Source: Opisthorchis felineus (Eukaryota; Platyhelminthes; Trematoda; Opisthorchiida; Opisthorchiidae). From it: a stretch of DNA of 64,000 nt. How positions within the stretch are numbered: position 1 is the stretch's first letter; each line of letters begins with the position of its first letter. The notes below the pieces were generated by a model. That model did not search any database. It was not told where the DNA came from and saw only the letters and a program-made list of their open reading frames with translations. Shown here piece after piece: positions 22,705 through 34,945 of this stretch. Location of the stretch: positions 1,078,122 to 1,142,121 of the forward strand of contig SJOL01013156.1 in the NCBI GenBank assembly GCA_004794785.1, read 5' to 3'. The position numbers and the translations under genes are program-made.

Positions 22705-25700
22705 TGAATATACACAACAACGGCCTTCATAAACAAAACTACCGTCTAACTAGAAATGAGGTAAGGTGACAATGCTGCCGCGACTTCAGTTCATGCTTTA
22801 CATTATGTGGCTTCAATGACAAATGACTGTTAAACTGCAGGGTGAAAAGTCACTCGAATGCTCATACAATGCTCATCTGAAATAAAAGTGCACAAAAGAC
22901 CCTCGTCTACATGGTCCTGGCTAAAAATTCGAAGTTGGCTAAAGTGTGGCGAACGCCGGTCCACATCGATCGGTTTTTCATCAGCACATACCTGTAAGCT
23001 CCGCAAATAGCACACTGTCAAACCTGGAAAAATAAAACGCCCATGAAGAAACGACTTGGATTCATCCATAAAAACAGATTTTCGGCGGACAGAACTATTC
23101 AAGTTAGAATTTCAAATGTCCGCAACACAGGCAATATTTGGATGCGGGCGGTGTTGGAATTCAATACTGCTATCCAAATGAGAGGACAGTTTTTTCACTG
23201 ACAATCGATCAAGTAAGATGAAGGATGCTTCGAACTTAGGCTCTGAACTATTTTGGCATAGTTCATAAGGCATGGAGGAATTGAAAGATAATTGTCAATG
23301 CTGAATTACACCGTTTCCTTGTGGATGTATTTTATCGTTTGGAACGCATGTTCGGTACGCATGTTGACAAGCTCTGATGATTCGACTGAATACGCGTGAA
23401 CACAAATGCCATTCTTCTAATACACTTGTGTATGACTCATCTATCCAGTCATTCGTAAAACATCAGGCATTCAGGCTATTTTGTTTCAAATCAGTTAATC
23501 TGAAAGTGAATAAGGTTGATAACAGACAGAAAACAGCAGTTTATCTGCAGTACGGTTCTTCTTTACATAGCCATTGTGGGGAGGCTAGCTGAAGTAGTAA
23601 AATTCGGACTCTCGATATCAGAGGCATAAAATTAACTTCCCTACTTCACTAAACAGATGAGGCATCTAAGCTTTGTGTTCTTTGAACAACTTATGGTTTG
23701 TGTTCTTGTATGGCTCATATTCACGTAGGGAAAACCATGAAGCTAATAAAAACAGCATGCGGCTGAAGTGAACAGACTCGAGCGTGAAGAAGAGTCGTCC
23801 TCTGACCAGCGACAGAAACCACCGATAAGGAAAGATCACCGCTGGTTGGCCAACCAAAACTTCGCTGAACGGTTGTGGTCGTCTCGGTAATGATCATCAA
23901 AGACAGAGAGAAAACTTTGTTGGTCTTCAGGTGGCCTATTCACAGCAGGCTCTTCTAAAAGGTTCAGAAATACTGTGTAACTTTTACACGCGTAGTAAGA
24001 ACCATTAACAATGGGCGTATACAGAATCGCTTTTGCGATGGTGATTGTACATGAATAGCCGATCGAGAACATAGTGAACTTTACTCTGTACAACACCGTT
24101 CAACACCAATGGCGCAGATCCATATCACGTGACTGGCTTCTCAAGTGCTGACTGCCTATCAGAAGTTTGAAATAATTTTGACGAACATGTATCCTGTACG
24201 ACTTCATTGTGTGCTTGTATGTAGGAAGCAGAATGTGGCGTTTCAATTTTGGTCTCTTACTTCACAGAAAGAGCCGCAAATACCGTTCAATTAACCGGAG
24301 CTCAAACTATTATCCGTACAACTTGGGCTTGATTTTTCAGAAGGATTTAAAAGCTGTTGAAAGGTTACGAGAAATTCAAATAAGCATAAGCAAATTCCTA
24401 ACTGTGGCCGGATGAAGTTCAAATGGCACTCCGACTCAAGCAGAGCGGGACTTATAGGGTACGATTCTTCTGTATATAGCCGAAAAACGGATACTTTGAG
24501 GAATGACCTCTCGGTGGCGTTTGTATTTTCTTTTCATCCATTAGGAGATTCTAAGCAGCTAATTCAGGTTACTGACATGTGACATATTATTGGAGTGGAG
24601 CTTGAAAGAGCTGACAAATGACATCAGCCTCTCAACGGTGAGCGAGATCACCCAAAAATCGGCCTGCTCATCGTTATATGCCCTGTCTGATTCTCTCAAA
24701 AAGCCATCGCAATGCTTGGGACTTACATACATTAGTTTGTGTTGTTTCGGAATGAAAGTTTATCATAATGGTACGGTGTGGCCAATCCTGAAAGGGAACT
24801 TACAAGACGGGTCGTTCTGATGACAGCAAAGATGTGACTAAATGATCTCGTTTAACGTGATGTAAAATATTTATCTAGCATTGTGATAGAAAAGGTGATG
24901 GGAGGGCGACAGAAGTATTTCGTTTTGAATTCGGCAACAAATCAAGTAAGGGGTCAATTTCCGTTGATATAATAGGGGTGTCCTAATGAATACACATACA
25001 TCCTCAACTAATTTTAGGAAGAACTTCCGATGAACACACCGTGGAAGACTTTAATGAGCAATCAGTTTCATTTAGGATGGAAAATATTGTTTTATTCTGA
25101 ACGGCCGAGAACCACTGGACAGATACTTTGTCCTTGTTATGAACCATCAGGAGTCTGAACCACACGAATTCATTGACAGACTCGAAGCAGCGACCCTCCG
25201 CTTAGCAGATCAATAATGTGCCATTCGGCTACGGCTGGCCGTGCAGTAGGATATTCACTTGTATTTATGCAAGCTACGGCACCACAGCGCTTCAACTAAA
25301 ATTCACGTTGCGTTATTTGAGTTGACGGGCACCTTGGACTAAGAGTACACGGACAGAAGGCTCGTGAGGGTTTGTGAGAAGTTATCTTCCTGAGCAGAAT
25401 CCTCATAGTCTTAGGTAGTAGGGAAATTTCGAGCTCTCAGTGAAGATTGCATTATTTGGATGACAGTCTAGGAAGCGCTGTACACTCAGCGTTACAAAGG
25501 ATGTGAAATCTGGACTCTACCGTCGGTTCCAGCTCTTGTCGTAGAGGACGAACAAGGTACAACTGATCATGTCAAAATCCCGTGCAACACAGTCCTACAC
25601 CATTTCTCACCAAAAAGGAATTTCACGTTTCGCAGTTAGTTCATTGAAATGGCTTGTAGGAAAGAATCATGAAATTCAAAAGCTCCCTTTCAACTCTGTA

Positions 25701-26514
25701 AGTTGTACCAGTTTCACTGTCACGCTCCGCTAAATAGTAGACCATATTGTTCTATTTCGGGAAAGCAAGTTCTTCCCTGATTGTTTATCCCGGACGCACA
25801 AAAAATTAGTATGTGCCATACGTGAAAGAATCCCACAAACCGGTACATTCTTCTCCACCCATAGCGCTTGAAGGTTGAAAAACACGTTGAAAAACCACAC
25901 AACTTGGGGGCAAGGATGTCTTCCAAGAATATTCGAGACCTTGAGCAGACTGTGTAGAGCGTGTACAAATCCCAAGCAACGATATCGAGAACTTAAGTTG
26001 GATTAATCCTCCTCAACTGCAAAGATAATACAGTATATGCATGCTGACAAAAGTCGGCAGCGAATTCCTTCCAGTAGGTTTCTCTGCGCAGTACTGTGTC
26101 AATTTCAAACAGCTGGAGGATGATTTTCGAGAAATAACTGAGGTCCTCCAACGGATAAGCTGTTAACAGGGATATAAATATCACTGAACATTTTTTGAGT
26201 GTAGAATATCTAGGACACCTCCATATTGGATGCGAGATTTAGTACTGTAAGGGAAGTCTGTCTGCGCCAAAAAGCCGAAAAGCTTTGTACAACTGTCTCA
26301 TCCTTATTAAGAATCATAAAGTCTGCATCTCACAAATCTCTATGAAGATTCTGACTGCCGACCATCCGGCTAGTAGTTGAAGAGTAAGCCTTTCGGCCAC
26401 GAGTGGCTGATCAGCATGTTACTGACTCGTCCTAGACAGGATTTGGGGTCACTCATTGTGTACTCACGCACACATGCGTATATTTCAAGACGATGCCTTT
26501 CTGAAGGAACCCAT

Positions 26515-26580
26515 GTGCAGTTTAGAACCTGGGTCGTCGGGACACAAGTAATAACCACTGGGCTACATGGAGCCAGTGTT
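26515..26580 (-). repeat. tRNA-like SINE head
   Basis: On the minus strand TAGCCCAGTGGTTAT (A-box-like, 26551-26565) is followed after a tRNA-like interval by GACCCAGGTTCTAAA (B-box-like, 26521-26535). This is the internal Pol III promoter layout of tRNA-derived SINEs. Acceptor-stem pairing is not convincing, so I do not call a tRNA gene. Confidence 0.5.
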
Positions 26581-27626
26581 CATATACCCCTACAATGTAC
26601 AAACAAAGTAACAAAACGTTAAAAAATGGTCACAATGAAAGTAGTAGGCTTAGATTATTATTCCGGTTGGGTGACCAAAGCCCGGAGCTTGTGATTTCCG
26701 AGTACCCTCATTTGGAAAATCTATGGCTAGGAGAATGTTGGGGTGAACGGTTGTATGCAATCGTAAATTAGCATTGTCTACATTTAAAAAACTACGTCCG
26801 TATCTGATATTTACTTGTTACTTACTGAGGGATTAGGTTCAATAATAGTATCGATCAGGTAACAAGCAAAAAGCATGCATATAAGACTAGAAAATTTGTG
26901 GAAGTTGTTGTTGGGAAGTCCCTGTAGTGTTATGCCATATTCAGTATACTTGGTGAAAACGGCACGCTTAGAACACATGATCCTCAACATAACTGCAAAA
27001 AGTTTCACAAAGTTCGCATTCATCGTTCCCTCGGTAAACAAGTCCCAATGAGCTAGCCACTGAGTGAAAGGAATGAAGGATACCACGTTATCACCAAGAC
27101 TTGGTGCTATGAATGACGGTTATTTGGAAGCAATCAAACCTTTGGTGTGGCGCACATCAGATCTAACAGCAATGCGAACAGAACAAACTAACAAAATTAT
27201 GGAGAAACACTGAAAACAAGACCTCCGTAAAATAAAGCAAATTCAGTGAACCGACTCTTCGGAAATTTATAAAAACACAACTGTCTCCTAGCTACTGATC
27301 AGCCATTATTCATGAGGAGGAAAAAAGAGAGCTTGGACACACCAGACAGTCATTCTGACAATTAACCTCTTCACCACATCGCTTTGCATGAGATCATTAA
27401 TAAAGAAGTTGTCAGTCCAACGATATAGCATGACTGCTTCGACAACCTCATGATGTAAAACTCTCAGAAGCTAAGTATGCCTAGCTTCGTGGGACCAAAA
27501 ATTGACAGTCATCAAAATCTGGACCGCGGGTTTCCTACTACCTCCATGGCTAACGGAAGGAGTAGCAACTGAAGTTAGCATAAGAGTTCTCTGCAAAGAG
27601 TAAATTAGTTATGCTTACACAAGTAA

Positions 27627-27687
27627 GCACTCCAGAACTGACCAAACTCTTTTTGCATTACATAGAGTTTGGTCGTTTCTGGAGTGC
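27627..27687. repeat. 24-bp hairpin with 13-nt loop
   Basis: GCACTCCAGAACTGACCAAA at 27627, continuing CTCT to 27650, pairs with 27664-27687 (AGAGTTTGGTCGTTTCTGGA then GTGC) with two mismatches. Four more base pairs (GTAA/TTAC) can form beyond a one-base bulge. Size is compatible with a short foldback or a pre-miRNA-like hairpin; nothing in the sequence decides between them. Confidence 0.6.
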
Positions 27688-30600
27688 GTTACATAAAAAC
27701 GCGTAGGCCAATAATCCAGTAGAATTTACCAATCCACGGGTGCTACCATTTGGCAAATTCCTCCGTGTCACGGCATCCCAATTTTCGTCAAGGATTGACG
27801 AAATTAGGTTACGAGGAGGAACGGTCCTGATCAGCTATTTGCAGGGTTGTACAACGACCATTTTAAGATAAGGATCTCCGCAGGGGAGTCTACAACCACA
27901 TAGTCAGGGGGGAACTGGCTCGCTAATTCCGCAAACACAGGCCCCCTTTACCCATGATGGGCACTGCGAAGAATAATTTTACGCTTACTCCTTTCGCAAC
28001 AACGTTTATTCCCAGCAATTGTGGTGCGATAACGAATACACTTGGAACAGCAAATGAACAAGGCGGTTAAATCTAACTGACACAAAGACAATAGCATGTA
28101 GCTATGTGATATGCCACAAGATGGTCTATGAATAATTCGCCTTTACGGTTGTTTGCACTGGGTACTATGTTCTACTCTACAATGGTTCACCTTCGGAAAG
28201 GAAGCTATTCGTTAGTGAGTATAAGACAATATTTCGCTCTAGCCAGGACTTGCGGTAATATCTCCCGAGGAGAGGCCACTCTAACCCCGGTGTGAACTAA
28301 CTGATGTAAAACTGGACGGAAGTCTGGATGTGCAGTAATCCCCATAGGAGGCCCTCCGAAGAGAGATCAGGACCTTGGAGAGTCTTCAATAATGTTTCCC
28401 GTCAGCCAGGTCCTGCTGCGGGCTTTCATACAAAAGAGCCACCTATTTCTACCCTCAAGGAGATTCTTTCTCGGATAAAGTAGTTGGATCGCAATCCATA
28501 CATTCATATTTAAGGCTCACTCCACTACCCTAAACACCTGAGACCTGGAGAAGAAGAATCATATCCTAGGTCATGGCTGAAGGAAGGCGTCGTCAGAGGG
28601 TTGAACCGCGTTTGGCAAGATCAGTTACAATGGAATACTCTGTTTTCTGTGTTTTCTCCATTTAAGTGAGCATTCAGAACGAAATATATATCACCTCACA
28701 GGTATCCTAAGTAATCTGCTGCGGCCAGAGTTCACATGTACGTACGCAGGCGTTTGAAAATCCTTGCGTGCAACTGAAGGGCACCGAATTGCGATGAGCT
28801 GCATTTGAAGAAATGGATAACTAACTACATACCTAGCACTTACTTGGCTGACGAGCGCTTAAAAATGGAACATGACTACGTGGTTTTACACGGTATTCCG
28901 GACTTATTCCATTACGACTTATCAACAGAAGCAGTAGTATAGAGGCTGCATAAAAAATAATTCAACAAGGAAGGTAAAAATACCAATAGATACTGTGTTC
29001 ACCCTGCCAGCCTCTAAACTGTCGACACTGACCAGCAAGATGATGTTGCCCTTCCTAATATTTTACTTCTCCTGGACCTATATAACAATGGTTCTCGCCG
29101 AACGGGCTCCACCAGAAGAAGAATTTCCATGGTTCAGAGTTGCAGATACCATCCACCGGGGAAACTATTCCTTATCCACTTCCCTTGACTTTCGAACCAG
29201 CAGAGATTTATCCAGGATAACCTTGTGTTTCTTTGTCGTCCAATAATTGTGTTGTCTTATCTGGTGCTGACGGTAGGCCTGTAGCCGCAATGTCTGTGCC
29301 GGTAGTACGAGACACGTTTCACCTTGTTCTGGCTTCCCACTGAGATTTTACAGTGGCAGAATAACAAGAGGTTGTGAAAATGACAGGTTGCACCTTGTAT
29401 GTGTCTTGACCCTGTTCACGTTGAATTCGTCTCAATGTTACGGCCGTTGAGCTGTTTGACAGATAAACTTGCTTTCAGGCATGCACAAGTATTAGGGGCC
29501 AAGGCATTCATAGTACGAACCGCAAAAAAGGTTGCGGCTTATGCCACTACTCGTAATTTCATTAGTCCACTGATAGCAAAAACGTTGAAAGCACAACCGA
29601 TAGGATGGAAAACTGTAACATGAGGTCGGATATTTACGCCTGATCTGAAATGAAGTGGGAGTGTATGCACAGCTGTTGGGTTATTTGATTCGCCGTGCGG
29701 TGTGGGCTGACCTTAGCACGTCATGTCATTTTGTCCATTTGACAGTTCGGGTGTTTTCTGTTCCAGGTCTCTGCCTTCCATGATCTTACTTTTGATTGCT
29801 CTACCCAAAGGACCTATTCCGAATGGCATCAAGATTATCGTTATCAAGCTTTATTCATGCTTTATTTACGTATCGCCATCCTCTACACTTCTCTTGTAGC
29901 TAATTTATTTTTCCAGGCTGACCACATCCTACTTACACTACTGATTGTGATGTCCTTACCCCGAGTGAATACTCGTCGATCGAAGTGGTTTCAGCGGAGT
30001 AAAAAACGTAGAACTCTGCTTTGACGCCTTTACAACCCTCGAGCACACACTATGCCCACTACTAACAGCCTGTACAATCATAAATTGGGCTAAACAACAT
30101 TATTAGCGTTGCGGCTGTCAGCTTCAAGTTGTACAAGGGTCGTAAACAGGTCCCTGCTGTTTCGAGCCCTCCACCTTCACTCAATCGACTCTGTTCGGTT
30201 GCCTGATTTTCCGTTTAATTTTGGTTTTGGAAGACAGGCAACATTGGTATTCGGAGATGAGTGTGAAAACGTGGGTACTATGATTAACAACCACACTATT
30301 AATCTTATTCCAATCCCCTACAAACTGGGGGAACTCGAAGTAACAGAGTTCTGTCGGCTGTTCCAGCGGTGTTAGCGAAGTTGAAAGGACAGTTGTAAAA
30401 CATTCATCCAAAACTATGAGCCAAAAAATAGGGTTTTGTGAGTATCATGGGGTTGGTTCGAAAAGTGAAACATGGTTTAACAGAACAACTCCAAGAAGTA
30501 AACCATAGGGCTAATGACGCCTCTTTCATGCTGGCGTCGAGAATAGCAAAAGAGGAAAAAATGCATTTTGCTACGCTGTGCTTAAATTAGTGCCACAAAA

Positions 30601-32989
30601 AGCTGAAAAGCTAGCTGGGAAATGGATCTGAGAAAGGTCCGAATTTGTCTTTCCGTCGAATTATACTCTCTTGAGTGGGACTGACGACATGTTCATTAAC
30701 ACCAGGGGTCATTTTGTGCAAGTTTATATTCAGTCTGACTTAATGCGTTGGCTGAAACTGTTTTTTGTCTGTAGAAACCCGGGAAATTTACATGGAAAGC
30801 TTTTCTGCTATTTCCTCGAAACACTTAAAAAGATCACCGATAGTCGGCAAGCACCTTGAGATCAGATTCTTTTGCCGGAATAATGTTTTTGCTCATCGCT
30901 CTAATCAAGTAGCGTTTGCAGTTTTCACTCATTAGTCATGAGTTATTTTCCTAGAATAAGTTACAACAGAATTTTCGGTGGGGTAGGGCGAGCATGGCTT
31001 GTGATACCTAGAATGCGTGCACGGTGTAGAATAGCTCGGGACCACCGCATCATAGTACGCGTCTGCGAGACAAGCCGAAGTAAATTTGGTTGTGTACCGT
31101 TTTCAAGTTCTTTAGTACAGTGACCATCCCCGACCTAAGACGTAACCTAAACGAACACGTACGGAAGCTGCTGTATTTTCGAAAAAATGAAACGATGTGG
31201 CGTATTTACGTTAAAATTAAAAAACGATTCTCCGAGTGCCGTAAGAAAAATCTGATGGGACCGGCGAAAAGCTTTCACTGTAGAGAGCTATTCACTTCAT
31301 GGTAGCATGTTGTAGACGAGGTTGGCAAAAAAAAAACGTTTCCTCAAAGAACCGCCAGAAAAAACAGAAAATGGGCTGCAGTTTACTTTTTGTGTAGAGT
31401 GGAAACCTAATGGGTAGTTGAGTTTCATGGACGGAACGATGCAGCGGTGTATATTTGGGAAATATACATGTGTCTCGAGACCATTTCTCTCCTTAGACAG
31501 TGGATAAATCTTGCTAACTGATGAGCAATGAAAATTTACTTAAATTATTCTCTAGAACAAGAACAAAATAACAGTAAATGTCCTTCCACTCGGAAAAATG
31601 TCCCGTTTCAAGTGCCTTTGATCTGCAACTAAGCAGAACCACCCAAGGGTCACAGATTCCCCCTACATCATCCTGCGGGTGTCCGATAATCGACCGCAAA
31701 TAGGGGAATGTCTGCAGGTATCGACAACGGAACCAATGAAAACCACTTACATAGTTCTAGCTCCTGTGTTCAAAACAAACTCGTGCCATCGTTGACATTA
31801 TCCTGGCCTATGGCTGGATTCCATCTCCATAATTCCGATAACGATTTAATTTTTTCGACCCAATGAACATGCATTCCGAACTATACCATACACTTCTTTT
31901 CATGCGATGTCTTAGCTTAATGATCGCGCTTTTTTGCTGTTCTTACTAACGACCACAATAACTGTAGAATTTTTAACGAGCAACGTGTCAGCTACACATG
32001 AGATGCACACATCACTATAAACTCAACAAGTATAATCCCACAAATCTGATATCGGTTCGATCGACCGTTCAAGGTAGTGTTGTCACAGTCACAACTACCT
32101 TACATTTTTTAGCAAACAACGAATATGCGGTACATTTCACACCCATGTTACGCTATGAGCTGCCGTGTTTGCTACCCAACTGCATTCTGCCACGTGCACA
32201 CTGAATCAGCAATTTATCGATAGACAATGAATCACCAATCAAAGAAAAGGTAGCCCGCGAGAGCTATTGTTGTTCGACTGGTGAAACTCGTTCCGGCATG
32301 GAACAAATAATAAAAAAAGATGGGATCAAACACTGGAGGGATAAGACGCACGAGGCTTTCTCGTCTGGCTTTCCATTAAGTGCAAATTCACCGGGCCGAC
32401 GAACAAGATGCGCAGTCTGTTGGTCTATCGTGTTGGGGACAAAGTCAACGGTTCATGGAAAAGCTAGAAAAAGTAAGACGTATCCGGTCATATTGATTCT
32501 TTTTAGTACAAGAGGCTATTTTGGCTTAAATAGTCAAACATAAAGTGTTCAATCCACTTGCTGGATATGAAATTTGCTTCCAAAAGAGATATTACGGGAC
32601 AGCGTAGGCTTTCGTCCAAACCACAGTGTATTGCTAATTAAGAGGTCTCTTTGTAATATATCACGAGAAGTAGTACATGCGGGAAAGTCCTATAATCCTG
32701 AGGATTCCACGAACTAGTCTATTCAGGTGTACATTCGGAGTGGAAGTCATAGTTGTATGGCATAATATAATTTAAACACATGTTGAGTTATTCGGAGGTC
32801 TACACAAGAAAGGCATTTTCCCATAGTATTTTTTGTCTCAGCTGTATAATCCAGCCGTCGCATGATGCAATACAACCTTCCTATGTAACCCCTAACGAGA
32901 CCAGTTTAACACAGGTAACTCAGTATAGTGAAGGTTGTTGAAGGCGTCGAAACTCTGTACTTATCCTTGCATGAAAGTGCTTGGTCCAG

Positions 32990-33130
32990 CAATAATTACA
33001 AGGGTACTGAAAACCCTTCGAAAGCTCACAGCCGGTTTCGCTCATCTTGAGGATTATCCCCAGGCTTTCACCAACTTTATTTGGTGCTTGAACACTAGAC
33101 TGGATGTCAATTGACAGCTTAATTTGCGAA
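32990..33130 (+). repeat. Repeat family, body segment
   Basis: GCTCACAGCCGGTTTCGCTC, CATCTTGAGGATTATC, GGTGCTTGAACACT and GGATGTCAATTGACAGCT correspond to the segments at 2.7 and 47.0 kb. No terminal arms are retained. Confidence 0.5.
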
Positions 33131-34429
33131 TGGGTGTATAAAACTTACTTTTTCTCAGTATAAGCGAAAGACTAGCGAGGCTGGTCGGTGCAGAAGTGAT
33201 GTGCAGACAGATTCAGCTTGAGTTTTGCTCCCGGAGACAACAAAAGACACCGTTATAGATATATGGTTACTTTAGGAGAAAAGCCTTAACAAATAGGGTT
33301 CACGGTATCAAGTGAATAGATTATCGTTGGTGGGTACCCGATACCACTTTTACAGCTGCACACAGCCGTTCATTTTATTAGAAAGCGAACTGAACCGCTT
33401 TTTTAAACGCCAATAGCTCTGTTGCTTTGTCGGAATAAAAAATAGCATTGTCGTGAGTACAAATGATTAGCAAGTGAGGTTGAATCGGTTAAATCGCACA
33501 TTAATGAACCTAGATCATTTGAGACAGCGTTCTAGGAAAAAACTGAGCTGGCAGTAATGGAGGCGACCAGGTCTATGGGGTTAAAGTACAGTGACGTACA
33601 GTACGCCATCACTCAGTTGCGTACGAATTTGGTTTGGACGGGTGACTAAACTGAATCCAGTCGAATCTCTCGTCTTTAGTGGCCTTGGTCAGTACAGTTT
33701 AAACAGTAATACTCCTTGTTGGATGGCCCACCATTTAATAATTCCATATGTGATGCGACTGTACAATAAGAAATAAGGCAGTCTGCTTTTGTTCCTATGA
33801 GTCAGTACCATCGAACTACGTTGTGCGACTATACATCCGTATTTTTTGATACTTTTATCAAACTGATTTTTCGCCAGAAACTTCAACCAGGAGTTTCCGC
33901 CCCAACAAGATTCGATTGAGTTCGGGCGGCCGAAGGTGAAAAGGCTGCGTTAGCACTGTAGTTATTACATTAGGCTATCCCCAGACGGCGAAATTCCCTA
34001 GCCATAAGCCGACTATGGTGTCATGCAGTACGATAACGACTGCGAGCTTAAGTTTGGTCAGTCCACGGATGACCCTACGGGGCTTTGTGAAACAACAACA
34101 ATCGTCAAAATTCCAGTGAACTTTTAAGACATTTACGAGGTTTATTATACACAACCAGTGAGTCCCGATGAACTACACAGTCATATCCTATGATGGTTCA
34201 AGTTTCGCTGACTATGAGGGCGTAAAATGGTTACCGTTGATCTCGCAAGAAGATAGCAAATGACCGACCGTATTGATAAACGAAATTATATGTTTGTGTT
34301 AATCGTATTTGATCCAAGAGTATTCCATTATTGCTGTGCGTTAGATTACCAATTCGAATAAATGCGAGATTTTATTGGCATCCGGGCACCCACAAAAGAA
34401 CTTAAACCATACCATGTGGTTTCAAGCAA

Positions 34430-34560
34430 GGCCGACGAAAACTCGGGGATTGTGCTTACTTCATGAGCCCCAGGAAAGGCGAAACCAGTCGTGGGCAGTC
34501 GAAGCGTTTCCAGCAACCCTATGAGTAGTTTCTTCAAGAAAGCGCAAACCGAATACGCTC
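34430..34560 (-). repeat. Repeat family, body segment
   Basis: GGCGAAACCAGTCGTGGGC followed by TTTCCAGCAACCCTATGAGT matches, in inverse orientation, the GCCCACGG...GTTTCGCC and ACTCATAAGGTTGCTGAAA modules of the family. The 124-codon minus-strand frame across it is therefore not a gene. Confidence 0.5.
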
Positions 34561-34869
34561 TAAAGGCGTGTGAGAAATACGACAAAGACCAAAGCTTGCA
34601 AAAGTACTGATCACCGAAAAGCATACACAAAGACCCTTTTGGTAAACTCGCACTGAAAGAATAATTTTTACATCTGCAGACACAGGCAGCTTCCAACAGC
34701 CGAAAATAATAAGTCTTCATTGTTCAGTAGTTGTTTCGAGCTACATGTTGAAAATTTGGTGGAACAACACCATAGGCTCACCAACGGTTAATATAGCACC
34801 ATTCAGTCAATGTCTCAATGAAAAACTGCCCTAAACTTGCTGCGGGTTTGTTTTGTCTGTCCGGAAATC

Positions 34870-34945
34870 AGGAATAGCTTAGGCGGTTATCGCTTGGACT
34901 GGGGGTCGGAAGTGTGCACCGTTAGCGAAACCCAAGCCATTCGCA
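34870..34945 (+). repeat. tRNA-like SINE head or tRNA relic
   Basis: ATAGCTTAGGCGGTTATCGC then TTGGACTGGGGGTCGGAAG resembles the D-arm/A box and anticodon arm of a tRNA, and GTTAGCGAAACCC downstream resembles a B box with two extra bases. It looks decayed. No 3' SINE body was recognised. Confidence 0.42.

Noticed and set aside
25130..25220. EPHEFIDRLEAATLRLADQ, recalling LTR-element gag
   Set aside because: Twenty-codon similarity only, with stops on both sides and no adjoining domain.
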